From NCBI RefSeq assembly GCF_000833025.1, contig NZ_CP010817.1, positions 1,922,001 to 1,986,000 on the forward strand: a stretch of 64,000 bases of DNA, in the 5' to 3' direction. A program made the translations under genes and the position numbers. Source of the stretch: Myroides profundi (GTDB taxonomy: Bacteria; Bacteroidota; Bacteroidia; Flavobacteriales; Flavobacteriaceae). Below, in pieces: positions 8,614-17,309 of this stretch. Each line of letters opens with the position of its first letter. Within the stretch, counting starts at the first letter, position 1. Under the pieces are notes generated by a model. The model was given only the letters and a program-made list of their open reading frames with translations, had not been told where the DNA came from and did not search any database.

Positions 8614-8663
8614 AATATAAATAGTTGATAATTCTATCTTTTAGAATACCAACTATTTATATT
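8614..8663 (+). terminator. Long stem-loop after the lipoprotein gene
   Basis: Perfect 14-bp stem (8614-8627 with 8650-8663), with a nested ATTCTA/TAGAAT stem in the loop. It begins just after the stop codon. No clear T run follows, so it may be an mRNA 3' end stabiliser rather than a strong terminator. Confidence 0.5.
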
Positions 8664-8810
8664 ATAGGTTTACAATTTCTCTATTTTCTGTGTTTTAAAG
8701 TTGTGTTTATCCCCTATAGTAACTATAAAGTCATCGCAAGATGAAATCCCTTACATACTCTGTTTTTACTAGCTTTCTTAGGAGGACATAGTATGAGGAA
8801 ATCCATTGTT

Positions 8811-9116
8811 TAATGTAGAGACGTCAATATTTTGCGTCTCACACAATACATACACAACGTTTGTGGACGCGATATATGTACCCTATGCCGTAGGTAAAAG
8901 ATGCCCTGCGGACAATATGTACATACCGTACCACAATCATTATCCGCAATCGTAGGGATGTATCACATACATCCACATAAAACATCAAACGATGTTTTCC
9001 AACATGCAGGTATAACATATTGGGTGACACGCAAGATATTGCGTCTCTACCTTATATAGAATGTCAATGTAGAGACGTCAATATTTTGCGTCTCCACACA
9101 GTAGCCACAAGTCACA
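8811..9116 (+). repeat. Palindromic repeat cluster, copy B
   Basis: Contains AATGTAGAGACGTCAATATT twice (from about 8811 and about 9063), GGATGTAT-CAC-ATACATCC (8956-8974), the AACATCAAACGATGTT palindrome and CACACAGTAGCCACAAGTCA. It shares long near-identical blocks with copies A and C but in a partly shuffled order. 8664-8810, before it, holds nothing I recognise. Confidence 0.8.
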
Positions 9117-9154
9117 TCCTCAACGGTACAAGCGTATTACTATACACCCTATTA

Positions 9155-9443
9155 TAATTAGGAATTACCCGCCCTGCGACAATATGCACACACAGAGTAT
9201 CAATGTAGAGACGCATTATTATGCGTGTCACACAATACATATTCACACAGTAGCCACAATCATTATCCGCAATCGTAGGGATGTATCACATACATCCACA
9301 TAAAACATCAAATGATGTTTCCCAATATGCAGGGTATAAAATATTGCGTGTCACACAATACATACATACTTCGTTGTGTTCTTTTTGCAAAGACTTATCA
9401 CATAATTATCCCCAAATGCCTGAAAGGCAACAATTCCTAATTA
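9155..9443 (+). repeat. Palindromic repeat cluster, copy C, with 12-bp inverted ends
   Basis: Bounded by a perfect 12-bp inverted pair, TAATTAGGAATT (9155-9166) and AATTCCTAATTA (9432-9443). Inside are GTAGAGACGCATTATTATGC, GGATGTAT-CAC-ATACATCC (9279-9297) and AACATCAAATGATGTT. The right end abuts the stop codon of ddh (9446), so the element lies at the 3' end of that gene. Confidence 0.8.
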
Positions 9444-9445
9444 AA

Positions 9446-10432
9446 CTATAGTATTTCTCTTCTCAGATCTTCTGCAGACTTAGGAGATAATGCACCTAAA
9501 GGAATATCATATACAGTCACAGCACCAGTTTCTCCCTTTTGAGCTAATTTATATACCGCACGTGAGAAAGCTACTAATACACTAGCAGTGAACTCAGGGT
9601 TGCTCTCAAGAGTTAGTCCAAACTCTATATTTTGCTTAGTCTCTGTACCTGTGATACCAGATCTAAACACTTTACCACCATGAGGCATAGCAGAGTGATT
9701 TGCTTTAAGTTCTTCCTCAGAGATAAAATGAACAGTTGTATTATATTCAGCGAAGTAGTTAGGCATTGTTTTGATTGTGTGCTCTATGATAGAAGTATCA
9801 GCTCCATCTTCTGCTACTACATAACAGATACGCTCATGCTTCTCAGCTGTAGTTAATACAGGGTTTTCTCCTTGGCGAACTCTATCTAAAGCACTTTCTA
9901 TCGGGATAGTATATTGTACTCCACCTTTAACTCCAGAGATACGTCTAATCGCATCAGAGTGTCCTTGGCTTAATCCTTTCCCCCAGAACGTATATGTTTC
10001 TCCTTGAGGTAAGATACTTTCTCCTAATAATCTAAGCATAGAGAATAGCCCTGGGTCCCATCCTGTAGAGATAAGACTCAACTTATTGTGATCTTTAGCC
10101 GCTTTGTTTACCGTATTAAAGAATTCAGGAATCTTAGCATGAGTGTCAAAACTGTCTACTGTATTAAACCACTGTGCGATATAAGGCACTTGCTCAGGTA
10201 GATCAGTAGAAGACCCGCCACAGATAATCATTACATCGATGATATCTCTATAATCTGTGATTTGATCGATGTGTATTGCTTTGGCTTCAGTAGGGATGCT
10301 TTGAGGATCTCTTCTGGTGAAGACAGCTACTAATTCTAAATCAGTATTTTGACGAATAGCAAGTTCTACACCTTTTCCTAAGTTACCATAACCTACAATA
10401 CCTATTTTGATAGGCTGATTAGAAGTATTCAT
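9446..10432 (-). CDS. ddh: meso-Diaminopimelate dehydrogenase
   Basis: The 328-residue protein starts with an NADP-binding Rossmann motif (IKIGIVGYGNLGKGVE, residues 8-23) and has the Ddh blocks ICGGSSTDLPEQ, the substrate-side STGWDPGLFSMLR and GKGLSQGHSDAIRRI, and PHGGKVFRSG. Ddh makes meso-diaminopimelate from tetrahydrodipicolinate, NADPH and ammonia in one step (EC 1.4.1.16), feeding lysine and peptidoglycan synthesis in the cytoplasm. Length is that of the family. It is monocistronic, with repeat cluster C at its 3' end and a long untranslated stretch upstream; no lysine riboswitch was recognised there. Confidence 0.95.
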   Translation of the reverse strand: MNTSNQPIKIGIVGYGNLGKGVELAIRQNTDLELVAVFTRRDPQSIPTEAKAIHIDQITDYRDIIDVMIICGGSSTDLPEQVPYIAQWFNTVDSFDTHAKIPEFFNTVNKAAKDHNKLSLISTGWDPGLFSMLRLLGESILPQGETYTFWGKGLSQGHSDAIRRISGVKGGVQYTIPIESALDRVRQGENPVLTTAEKHERICYVVAEDGADTSIIEHTIKTMPNYFAEYNTTVHFISEEELKANHSAMPHGGKVFRSGITGTETKQNIEFGLTLESNPEFTASVLVAFSRAVYKLAQKGETGAVTVYDIPLGALSPKSAEDLRREIL

Positions 10433-11206
10433 ATTTTTATTTTAAAAGTCTGTACAGTCCCTTTAGTTGTAGGGAGTTTCGTTTATAAGGGAGCTAATTT
10501 AGCTAAAACTTTAGACTTACTGTACACTAAATTGGTTATCCTTAGAAGGGCCACGTATCTTTCTTTGGGTTGTGGTGAATAAAATAAGACCCATAAGTCA
10601 TCTCCTTACTAGCTAGAGGGGATTTGATATGTAATCTCAAAAGGAGTTAAAGTTTTTTTGTATATTTGTAGAGTATTTTGCTTTAAATCAGAACCTTGTC
10701 TGAATACTTTTTAACTTGTAAGTATATAAATCAAAGCAAAAATACTTCTTCGTTTGGCTTTAAAAAGTACTATGTTTTTAAAGCTAAAAAACTCTCATTT
10801 AGCACTATTAGTTTAGAATTACTAAAAAATCCTTGTCCCTTTTTTCGAGTGTTTATGCGGTATTCATCAGTGTTTCTTCGGAAAAGGCCCCCTTTTTGCA
10901 ATACTTTTCCGAACAACTTCCAAACCACGCCCGAACAAAGTGCTTTTTTTAGCTGTTAAACCCCTGTTGTCATTGGGATTGAGTGTGGTTCTGTAACTTC
11001 AGAACTAACATTTTGAGAATAAGTATAGGTGCATTATGAGAACGGTAAAAAGTTCTATTTGTGTTTTAATAGCAACCTAAGTATTGAGGGGAATTATATA
11101 AATCAAATATTTACAATAAAGGATAATTAAGTACTTTCAAGAACATGTTTTATAGACTCAATAAAATATAAATTCCCTAATTTTAGCCTTGAAAAATAAA
11201 AATAGT
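10433..11206. other. 774-bp intergenic stretch with hairpins, no gene recognised
   Basis: Lies between the starts of ddh and the DUF6985-like gene. A 10-bp perfect stem (TTCGGAAAAG at 10877-10886 with CTTTTCCGAA at 10904-10913) sits in a C-rich patch (10885-10935) unlike the surrounding AT-rich DNA. TGTACAGT-type pairs occur near 10449 and 10512. An 87-codon frame at 10696-10959 crosses these structures, matches no family and is not credited. It may hold a leader or small RNA, but nothing can be named. Confidence 0.4.
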
Positions 11207-12130
11207 ATGGAAGAGGCACAATTGGTAATAGATCGTATATATAGTTATCTCGATAGGTATAGCTTAAAAACGAATACAGATACCGCAGAGGACCTGATCG
11301 CATTTATAGAAGAACAATGGAACCTAGCTGATGATGGTAAATATAGTCTATATGATGCATCTATTATTATCGGACGCATGACTAATGAGTATATTAGATT
11401 AGGCGAGTTTGAGAAGATGATGTTTTGGCTTGATGAGAGTGATAAGCATGTTAGCCGAGATCGTAATCCTGAATATATCCGCAATTATTATAAAGGAGAG
11501 TGTTGTTTAGAATGTGGTAATGAAGAAGCTGCTCTGCATTATTTGAATTTGTGTTATGCTGTAGAGCCAGAGTATATCTTTACAAGAGCCCCTTTCTGCT
11601 ATGAGTTTTTTAATCAACATTTAGAAAATCCTGTACAGTTACTAGAGCCTATAGAAGAGGATGAGGTAGAAATAGAGATGGAGTTAGAACTCTCTCTGTG
11701 GAAAGCCTTTTTTAAGATGGAAGAAGCTATCCGATGTGAAGTGTTACTAGATTATATAGAAGATGAGGTAGATGAGAAGGAAGCAGAAGAATTAATGAAT
11801 CGAATAGTAAAGGACATTCAAGAGAATGAACAGGCTATTCTAGAAGAATTATTGAGTGAATTAATTCCTAAATACGAGAAGTGGCAGGAGCAGTATGGTT
11901 ATGAAGGAGAGGATAAGGAAGCTTTTATGCCTGATGTAACAGATAAGGATCAGTTCGGAATATTGATTACACCGATGACTATTTATATTATACCAGAATC
12001 ATGGACAGAACCGCCTCATATAGGATATCTTTTTGATTGTTCATGGGATAGAGAGCATGCGTTAGGCTTCATGACTTATCATCATAAGGTAGAGCATATC
12101 GGTGGAGCAGATAGTGCATTTTGTCTATAA
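11207..12130 (+). CDS. DUF6985-like immunity-type protein
   Basis: About 307 residues. The first two thirds are acidic and helical (TPR-like, with an EEDEVEIEMELEL stretch near residues 155-167). The last ~60 residues form a compact beta domain (FGILITPMTIYIIPESW ... FDCSWDREHALGF ... VEHIGGADSAF) that resembles the DUF6985 C-terminal domain, which I infer to be immunity-related. I prefer ATG 11207; a TTG at 11189 in frame would add six residues. It has no signal peptide and is followed by its own terminator. Confidence 0.7.
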   Translation: MEEAQLVIDRIYSYLDRYSLKTNTDTAEDLIAFIEEQWNLADDGKYSLYDASIIIGRMTNEYIRLGEFEKMMFWLDESDKHVSRDRNPEYIRNYYKGECCLECGNEEAALHYLNLCYAVEPEYIFTRAPFCYEFFNQHLENPVQLLEPIEEDEVEIEMELELSLWKAFFKMEEAIRCEVLLDYIEDEVDEKEAEELMNRIVKDIQENEQAILEELLSELIPKYEKWQEQYGYEGEDKEAFMPDVTDKDQFGILITPMTIYIIPESWTEPPHIGYLFDCSWDREHALGFMTYHHKVEHIGGADSAFCL

Positions 12131-12151
12131 AAGCATAAATAATAAATAGTG

Positions 12152-12195
12152 AAAAGCCCCCTTCAAAGTAATTTTTTGAAGGGGGCTTTTTTTAT
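12152..12195 (+). terminator. Rho-independent terminator
   Basis: A 16-17-bp stem (AAAAGCCCCCTTCAAA at 12152-12167 pairing with 12174-12190) with a T run. Confidence 0.92.
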
Positions 12196-12203
12196 CGCTT
12201 ATG

Positions 12204-12331
12204 TTTAACCCACATTAGCATTAGCCAAATACTACAAAGCAATTCTACTTCATAGTTCTTTCACTAGCTCTAAAACCTATTTTGTATAATTACTTTTCGT
12301 TTATATGTCTGTTGTATAATCTGTGATTAAA
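12204..12331 (+). repeat. MITE-like intergenic repeat, copy 2 (shorter)
   Basis: A 128-bp copy of the element also found at 361-518 (reverse) and 43765-43925. Its ends are TTTAACCCACATTA (12204-12217) and TAATCTGTGATTAAA (12317-12331), an imperfect inverted pair. It lacks ~33 bases of the middle that the other copies keep (the join is at CTCTAAAAC/CTATTTTGT near 12276). It lies between a terminator and a promoter. Confidence 0.75.
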
Positions 12332-12434
12332 ATAGTGGTTTAATTGATGATAATAAAAGAGGATGTTCAGATTGAATAGCAAGTTGTTTGATTATTTATA
12401 TAATTATTAACATTATGTTAATTGGTACATAATA

Positions 12435-12462
12435 TTGTGGTTAAATGTTAAAAGTAGCTTTG
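12435..12462 (+). promoter_or_regulatory. Candidate promoter for the PhoX-like gene
   Basis: TTG (12435-12437), 17-base spacer, TAGCTTTG (12455-12462): a full match to the Bacteroidota TTG / TAnnTTTG pattern, with the ATG about 17 bases after the expected start of transcription. Confidence 0.6.
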
Positions 12463-12484
12463 TCTCAACAAAAAAGATAAACTA

Positions 12485-13978
12485 ATGAAAATTAACTACA
12501 AATTACCTACTTGGGCTTTAAGCTTGATGATGACAGCATCAGTAGTAGGATGCCATGAGGACAATAGTACTTCAGGTAATGGCTCAGAAGAAAACAATAA
12601 TAGTAAAGTTGTTTTAAAGAATCATTCAAAAACACCTGCCTTTGTTTATGCTATGCCAGGTTTTGAAAAATTAGAGATTTTTTCTCTTATTTCTAGTGAA
12701 GATAAATTAAGTGACTCACCAGAGTTTGTATTTGGAGGACAACCAGATGGAGCAGGCTTTATGAAGGATCCTAAAGGTGATGGATACTTAATGATCACTA
12801 ATCATGAAATAATGCAATCTGTTTCGCGTGTTTATTTAGATAAAACATTTAAGCCTGTAAAAGGGGAGTATATAGTAGATGGTATAGGTGGAATCACTAG
12901 ACTGTGTTCTGCTACTCTAGCCAAACCAGAAATACACGGCTTCGGACCAATATTCTTAACGGCTGGAGAGTCTGGAGAAGAGAGTATGGTACATGGTATA
13001 GATCCATTAGGATCTACAGACTTAAAGTCAAGTAGAGATAGGGTATTACCAGCTCTAGGAAAGGCAAGTATGGAAAATGCAGTACCTCTTCCTGCTGATG
13101 TCTCTAATGGAAAGACATTTATCATCATAGGGGAAGATCAAGGATATAGTTCTAAACATCAGAGTGCTGGACAGTTGCTAATGTACGTAGGTAACAGAGG
13201 AGATCTACAAGGAGGAAAACTATATGCATTAAAGCGCAAATCTGGTGGATATACAGAGATGGATATGGTAAAAGGGAAAGAATACGATGTAGAATTTGTA
13301 GAGATTCCTGCAGCTAAAGATCTGACAGGAGCACAAATTAACCAAAAGAATATGGAATTGGGAGTAATCCGTTTTTCTCGTGTAGAAGATATTGATTACC
13401 GAAAAGGAGCAGGAAAAGGAAATGAGCTTTACTTTACTGCAACAGGGCAAGCAAGTGGAGGGAATCCTGTGAAAGGCTTCACAATGTGGGGAAGAGTATA
13501 TAAGTTAGTATTGGATAAAAACGGAATGATGACTGGTAAGTTATCTGTGGCAGCAGAAGGTGATAGTAATCCAGGTAAGAATCTAATCAACCCTGATAAC
13601 TTATGTGTGACAGAGAATTATGTGTATATCCAAGAAGATGGTGACTCTTATTATCCTGGGGCGCAACATGACTCTTATATTTGGCAATATAAAATAGCTG
13701 ATGGTTCTTATAAACCATGGTTAAATATGAAGCACAACAGAGAAGATGCAGAGTGGCAAAAGAATTATAATCAATCGGGTAACCTTCAGAAATTTGGTTC
13801 TTGGGAATTTGGAGCTATGGAGGATATTTCTGATTTGGTAGGTATCCCTAATACCTTCACTGTTAATATTCACTCTCATACTTGGCAAAAGAACGAGTTT
13901 GTGAATGCTGATCAAGCTGGTGTAAACAAGAATAAAGAAGGTGGTCAAGTAGTGATTATCAGAAATGTAGAAAAATAG
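12485..13978 (+). CDS. PhoX-like (DUF839) lipoprotein, predicted phosphatase
   Basis: A 497-residue protein with a lipoprotein signal (VVGC, Cys23). The mature part shows PhoX-family landmarks: GGITRLCSATL (about residues 136-146), IIGEDQGY, the NPDNLCVTENYVYIQEDGDS block (about 373-392) and EFGAMEDIS near the end. PhoX enzymes are Ca/Fe-dependent alkaline phosphatases with a six-bladed propeller; Bacteroidota lipoprotein members are mostly untested. Placement as a surface or periplasmic lipoprotein is predicted. A cytochrome c peroxidase gene follows 73 bases later, separated by a perfect hairpin, and the two may act together or simply share a transcript. Confidence 0.8.
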   Translation: MKINYKLPTWALSLMMTASVVGCHEDNSTSGNGSEENNNSKVVLKNHSKTPAFVYAMPGFEKLEIFSLISSEDKLSDSPEFVFGGQPDGAGFMKDPKGDGYLMITNHEIMQSVSRVYLDKTFKPVKGEYIVDGIGGITRLCSATLAKPEIHGFGPIFLTAGESGEESMVHGIDPLGSTDLKSSRDRVLPALGKASMENAVPLPADVSNGKTFIIIGEDQGYSSKHQSAGQLLMYVGNRGDLQGGKLYALKRKSGGYTEMDMVKGKEYDVEFVEIPAAKDLTGAQINQKNMELGVIRFSRVEDIDYRKGAGKGNELYFTATGQASGGNPVKGFTMWGRVYKLVLDKNGMMTGKLSVAAEGDSNPGKNLINPDNLCVTENYVYIQEDGDSYYPGAQHDSYIWQYKIADGSYKPWLNMKHNREDAEWQKNYNQSGNLQKFGSWEFGAMEDISDLVGIPNTFTVNIHSHTWQKNEFVNADQAGVNKNKEGGQVVIIRNVEK

Positions 13979-14001
13979 AATAAGAATAAGTACTTATATA
14001 G

Positions 14002-14036
14002 CCTCTAGTAGTATGATCTAATTATACTACTAGAGG
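14002..14036 (+). terminator. Intercistronic perfect hairpin
   Basis: A 13-bp perfect stem (CCTCTAGTAGTAT 14002-14014 with 14024-14036) with a 9-nt loop between the PhoX-like gene and the peroxidase gene. It has no T run of note, so it may lower or stabilise rather than end the transcript. Confidence 0.5.
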
Positions 14037-14051
14037 ATACTTTTAGAGTTT

Positions 14052-15845
14052 ATGAAAATAAAAAAATACACCTGTTTAATTGTTTTGGTATTTAGTTTGT
14101 TTAGTTGTTCTGACAAAGCCAAGACATACGAGAATATTACCTATAATCATTACTTACTTGCGCAAGTAGATAGCCTAGAAGTAGCGGTGAATAGTTTAGT
14201 AGAATCAGTAGAACAACAAAAAGATAGTACAGCTATTCGAAAAGCATTTGTGGATAGTAGAGTAGCGTATAAAAAAATAGAATGGGCAGTAGCTTATTTT
14301 TTACCACATACCACCAAGTCTATTAATGGACCAGCTCTAGATCAGTTAGATTTGGATGAGAACAGTTTTATTCCTGCGGAGGGGTTTCAGGTAATAGAAG
14401 AATATCTATATCCTGAGTTCGATGATGAAAGTTATAGTGATATGTTATTGGATACAAAGCGTGTAAAGAACTTTGTATTAAGTATGCGTAAGAACTTTGA
14501 AGTAATTACGATTCCTGAAGATTTAGTACTTGAAGCATTGAAGATGGAAGTCTTTCATATTACAGCATTAGGTATTACAGGATTCGATACTCCAGTAAGT
14601 AGATTGTTATTTGTTGAAGCTACTGCGAGTTTATCTGGTGTAAAACAAGTGATAGAATTATCGAAAGAATGGAAGCAGACAGCTTCATATAAAGAAATTA
14701 TGCCCTTACTAGATAAGGCAATAGCAATATGTCAAAAGAATCCTGATAAAAATAGTTTTGACTACTTGGATTTTATTGTTTCATATTTAGATCCTATTGC
14801 TAAAGGGATTGTACATATTCAGGCAGATTTAAAAATTCCTTTTAATGATGGAGATCATCAAGTAGTGAAAGGAAGTGTGGGATCTCTTTTTGATAAGGAT
14901 TTGATTAATTTAAATGCTTTTTCACCCGATTCTACATATTATCTTACACCTGCAAAGGTTGCATTAGGTAAGGAATTATTCTTTGAAAAGAAACTTTCTA
15001 AAAATGACTTTAGAAGTTGTGCAGATTGTCATCATTCAGACAAAGCATTTAGTGAGCCATTGAAGACTGCTTTAGATCTAAACGGTCAACCACTTCTTCG
15101 AAACACACCTTCGTTGAACTATGCAGCTTACTATCACGGGCAGTTTTTAGATATGCGAAGTATGATACTAGAGAGCCAGTCTTCTGATGTTATCACAAAT
15201 AAAGATGAGATGCATGGTGATTTAAAAGAAATCGTAGCTCATTTAAATAATGATGAAAAGTATAGAAAGCAATTTCAAACTATTTATAAAACAGATAAGA
15301 AAGTAGAAGTTTGGCAATTAGAGAATGTGTTAGCTTCTTATATCCGTTCACTTTCAGTATTCAATTCTCGTTTTGATCAATATATGCAAGGAAATAAACA
15401 GGCGCTAAGTAGTCGTGAGAAGAATGGCTTTAATCTCTTTGTAGGAAAAGGACAATGTGCTACTTGTCACTTTATGCCTTTGTTTAATGGAACGGTTCCT
15501 CCATTCTTTACTGACTCAGAACAAGAGGTGTTAGGAGTGCCAGCGAATAAAGAAGGAACGGTACTAGATAGTGATTTAGGACGATATGTATTTAATACAG
15601 ATCTCCCTCAATTAAAGCACTCTTTTAAGACCACTACAGTTAGGAATGTTGGGGAGAGTGGACCTTATATGCATAATGGTGTGTATGAAACTCTAGAGGA
15701 GGTAATGGATTTCTATAATAAAGGAGGAGGTTTAGGTTTAGGGCTAGATGTTGAAAGCCAAACTCTACCAGAAGATCCTTTAGAATTAACAGAAGCAGAA
15801 ATAGCTGATATAGTATTATTTATGAAGGCATTAAGCGATCAGTAA
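14052..15845 (+). CDS. Di-haem cytochrome c peroxidase with imelysin-like N-terminal half
   Basis: A 597-residue lipoprotein (FSC, Cys19). Residues ~25-260 are helical and contain GFQVIEEYLYP (about residues 115-125), which resembles the GxHxxE region of imelysin (peptidase M75) proteins with Gln in place of His. Residues ~290-595 are a di-haem CCP/MauG domain with two CxxCH sites (CADCHH near residue 322, CATCHF near 469) and a later YMHNGVYETLEEVMDFYNKGG block. CCP reduces hydrogen peroxide with electrons from small cytochromes; MauG relatives oxidise other substrates. The haem-imelysin fusion suggests an iron-linked periplasmic role, which is inference. Confidence 0.88.
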   Translation: MKIKKYTCLIVLVFSLFSCSDKAKTYENITYNHYLLAQVDSLEVAVNSLVESVEQQKDSTAIRKAFVDSRVAYKKIEWAVAYFLPHTTKSINGPALDQLDLDENSFIPAEGFQVIEEYLYPEFDDESYSDMLLDTKRVKNFVLSMRKNFEVITIPEDLVLEALKMEVFHITALGITGFDTPVSRLLFVEATASLSGVKQVIELSKEWKQTASYKEIMPLLDKAIAICQKNPDKNSFDYLDFIVSYLDPIAKGIVHIQADLKIPFNDGDHQVVKGSVGSLFDKDLINLNAFSPDSTYYLTPAKVALGKELFFEKKLSKNDFRSCADCHHSDKAFSEPLKTALDLNGQPLLRNTPSLNYAAYYHGQFLDMRSMILESQSSDVITNKDEMHGDLKEIVAHLNNDEKYRKQFQTIYKTDKKVEVWQLENVLASYIRSLSVFNSRFDQYMQGNKQALSSREKNGFNLFVGKGQCATCHFMPLFNGTVPPFFTDSEQEVLGVPANKEGTVLDSDLGRYVFNTDLPQLKHSFKTTTVRNVGESGPYMHNGVYETLEEVMDFYNKGGGLGLGLDVESQTLPEDPLELTEAEIADIVLFMKALSDQ

Positions 15846-15864
15846 TAAAAGTTAAATTCGTTTT

Positions 15865-15905
15865 AAAGCTCATAGTGTAGAACAATACATTGTGAGCTTT
15901 TTTAG
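15865..15905 (+). terminator. Rho-independent terminator
   Basis: 15-bp stem with two G-U pairs (15865-15879 with 15886-15900), then T run; closes the PhoX-like/peroxidase transcript. Confidence 0.85.
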
Positions 15906-15985
15906 TTATAGAAGTAAGGTCTTAGGGTTTCTTGTATATAATTGAAAAAAGTGTACTTTTAGTGCTCAAGTTTAAAAGAAAAGTT

Positions 15986-17086
15986 ATGGGGTTTTTTGAT
16001 AAAATATTTGGGAAAAGTATAAAAGAGTCAAAAGAGGTAGAGTTAGATGCGCAATATCAGCTGTTCTGGGATTGGTTTATCGCTAATGAAGCTAGTTTTT
16101 ATAAGACAATAGAGAAGCATGATCGTGTAGTAGAAGATTTTATAGATATAGTGAGTCCTAAGTTGAAGGCTATTAATCCAGACTTTAATATGCTTACAGG
16201 CATGGGAAAAGATGGAATAGGTGAACTAATTATCACACCTGATGGTAGGTTAAAAGCATTGTCATTTGTAGATGATTTTATTGAAGCAGCTCCAGAGCAT
16301 GAAAGATGGAGTTTTATTAGCTGTAAACCAAGTGTGAAAGGAATAGGGTTAAAGATGAATGGTTTTTTATTAGATGAAGAGACTGTTTCGTTTATACCAA
16401 TTCATGATGAAGGTTACCCGGATTATATTCATTTGCGTTTTATAGTGAAGGAGTGTACTCCTGAAAATGAAGAAGAAATAGGGAATGCTCTATATATATT
16501 TCTAGACAACTATCTAGGTGAGATTAAGACAATGACTATGATAGATTATTTAGAGATGAAAGGAGAGGAAGGGATTGAAGGAGAGTTGATTCCAGTGTCT
16601 AAGTTAAGTGATTATTTAAGTTATAGAGAAGCAGAGTTTGTAGAGAAATATGACAGTGTAATTCGAAATAGCTCAGAGGATACTTATTCTATCTTAGAGA
16701 GTAATACTAATAATGAGCCCTTAATAGTGGTAGTGAATACTAGTTTTTTAAACTGGGACCAGAAGATGTCTTACCCATGGGTAGTGAAGGTTTCTATGGC
16801 TTATAATGGACGTGAGGATGGGCTGCCTAATAAGGAAGATGTCACGACTATGGATGAGATAGAAGATCTAATTCTCGAATCAGGAATCTTGCATAGTGTG
16901 GCCAGAGAGACAGGTTCTGGAGAACGCACTTTATTCTTTGCGACAAAAGATTATAAAAGCGCATCTCGGGAAGTATTTAAGACAATAGGTTTATTTACAG
17001 ATCGATTTGATATTGACTATACGATTTATAGAGATAAGTATTGGATGGGGTTAGAAGTGTATACTAGAGCTATCAATAATGGCTAG
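15986..17086 (+). CDS. DUF695-domain protein
   Basis: A 366-residue cytosolic protein. The C-terminal ~130 residues (PWVVKVSMAYNGREDGLPNK ... MDEIEDLI ... ERTLFFATKDYKSASREVF ... IYRDKYW) match the DUF695 pattern of paired beta strands and a helix; the first ~220 residues form another alpha/beta domain. DUF695 proteins are uncharacterised, and their mixed company with immunity genes is suggestive only. I use ATG 15986 (MGFFDKIFGKSI); the longer frame from 15932 adds 18 residues with no homologous look. Single-gene transcript. Confidence 0.75.
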   Translation: MGFFDKIFGKSIKESKEVELDAQYQLFWDWFIANEASFYKTIEKHDRVVEDFIDIVSPKLKAINPDFNMLTGMGKDGIGELIITPDGRLKALSFVDDFIEAAPEHERWSFISCKPSVKGIGLKMNGFLLDEETVSFIPIHDEGYPDYIHLRFIVKECTPENEEEIGNALYIFLDNYLGEIKTMTMIDYLEMKGEEGIEGELIPVSKLSDYLSYREAEFVEKYDSVIRNSSEDTYSILESNTNNEPLIVVVNTSFLNWDQKMSYPWVVKVSMAYNGREDGLPNKEDVTTMDEIEDLILESGILHSVARETGSGERTLFFATKDYKSASREVFKTIGLFTDRFDIDYTIYRDKYWMGLEVYTRAINNG

Positions 17087-17280
17087 TGAATATAATATGA
17101 TTTAGGTGATAGTTTTAATTTTTATTTAAATCATTTTATTTATTATCTATTTAGTAATGAGATTAGTTAGTCCGGATATTGAGATTTATGTAGTTGGTAA
17201 AGCTGTCAGAAAAAGTGTTAAAACAAGGATAAAACCTAAAAACACAAGGGTAGCAAATATGAAAATCTAAATAGTTATCC

Positions 17281-17288
17281 TATATTTG
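17281..17288 (+). promoter_or_regulatory. Candidate -7 box for yaaA-hutH
   Basis: TATATTTG fits TAnnTTTG and lies 21 bases before the yaaA ATG; no good TTG partner is seen upstream. Confidence 0.35.
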
Positions 17289-17309
17289 GGATGCTAAAAA
17301 AAAGAGATC

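Noticed and set aside
8839..9030. 63-codon minus-strand frame in repeat cluster B
   Set aside because: Translation of the same repeat as in cluster A; not a gene.
10433..10560. Riboswitch (lysine or other) upstream of ddh
   Set aside because: Only short TGTACAGT-type pairs are visible; none of the known riboswitch cores could be recognised.
10696..10959. 87-codon plus-strand frame
   Set aside because: Crosses a perfect hairpin and a C-rich patch, rich in Phe/Ser/Lys without domain features, no terminator or operon context.
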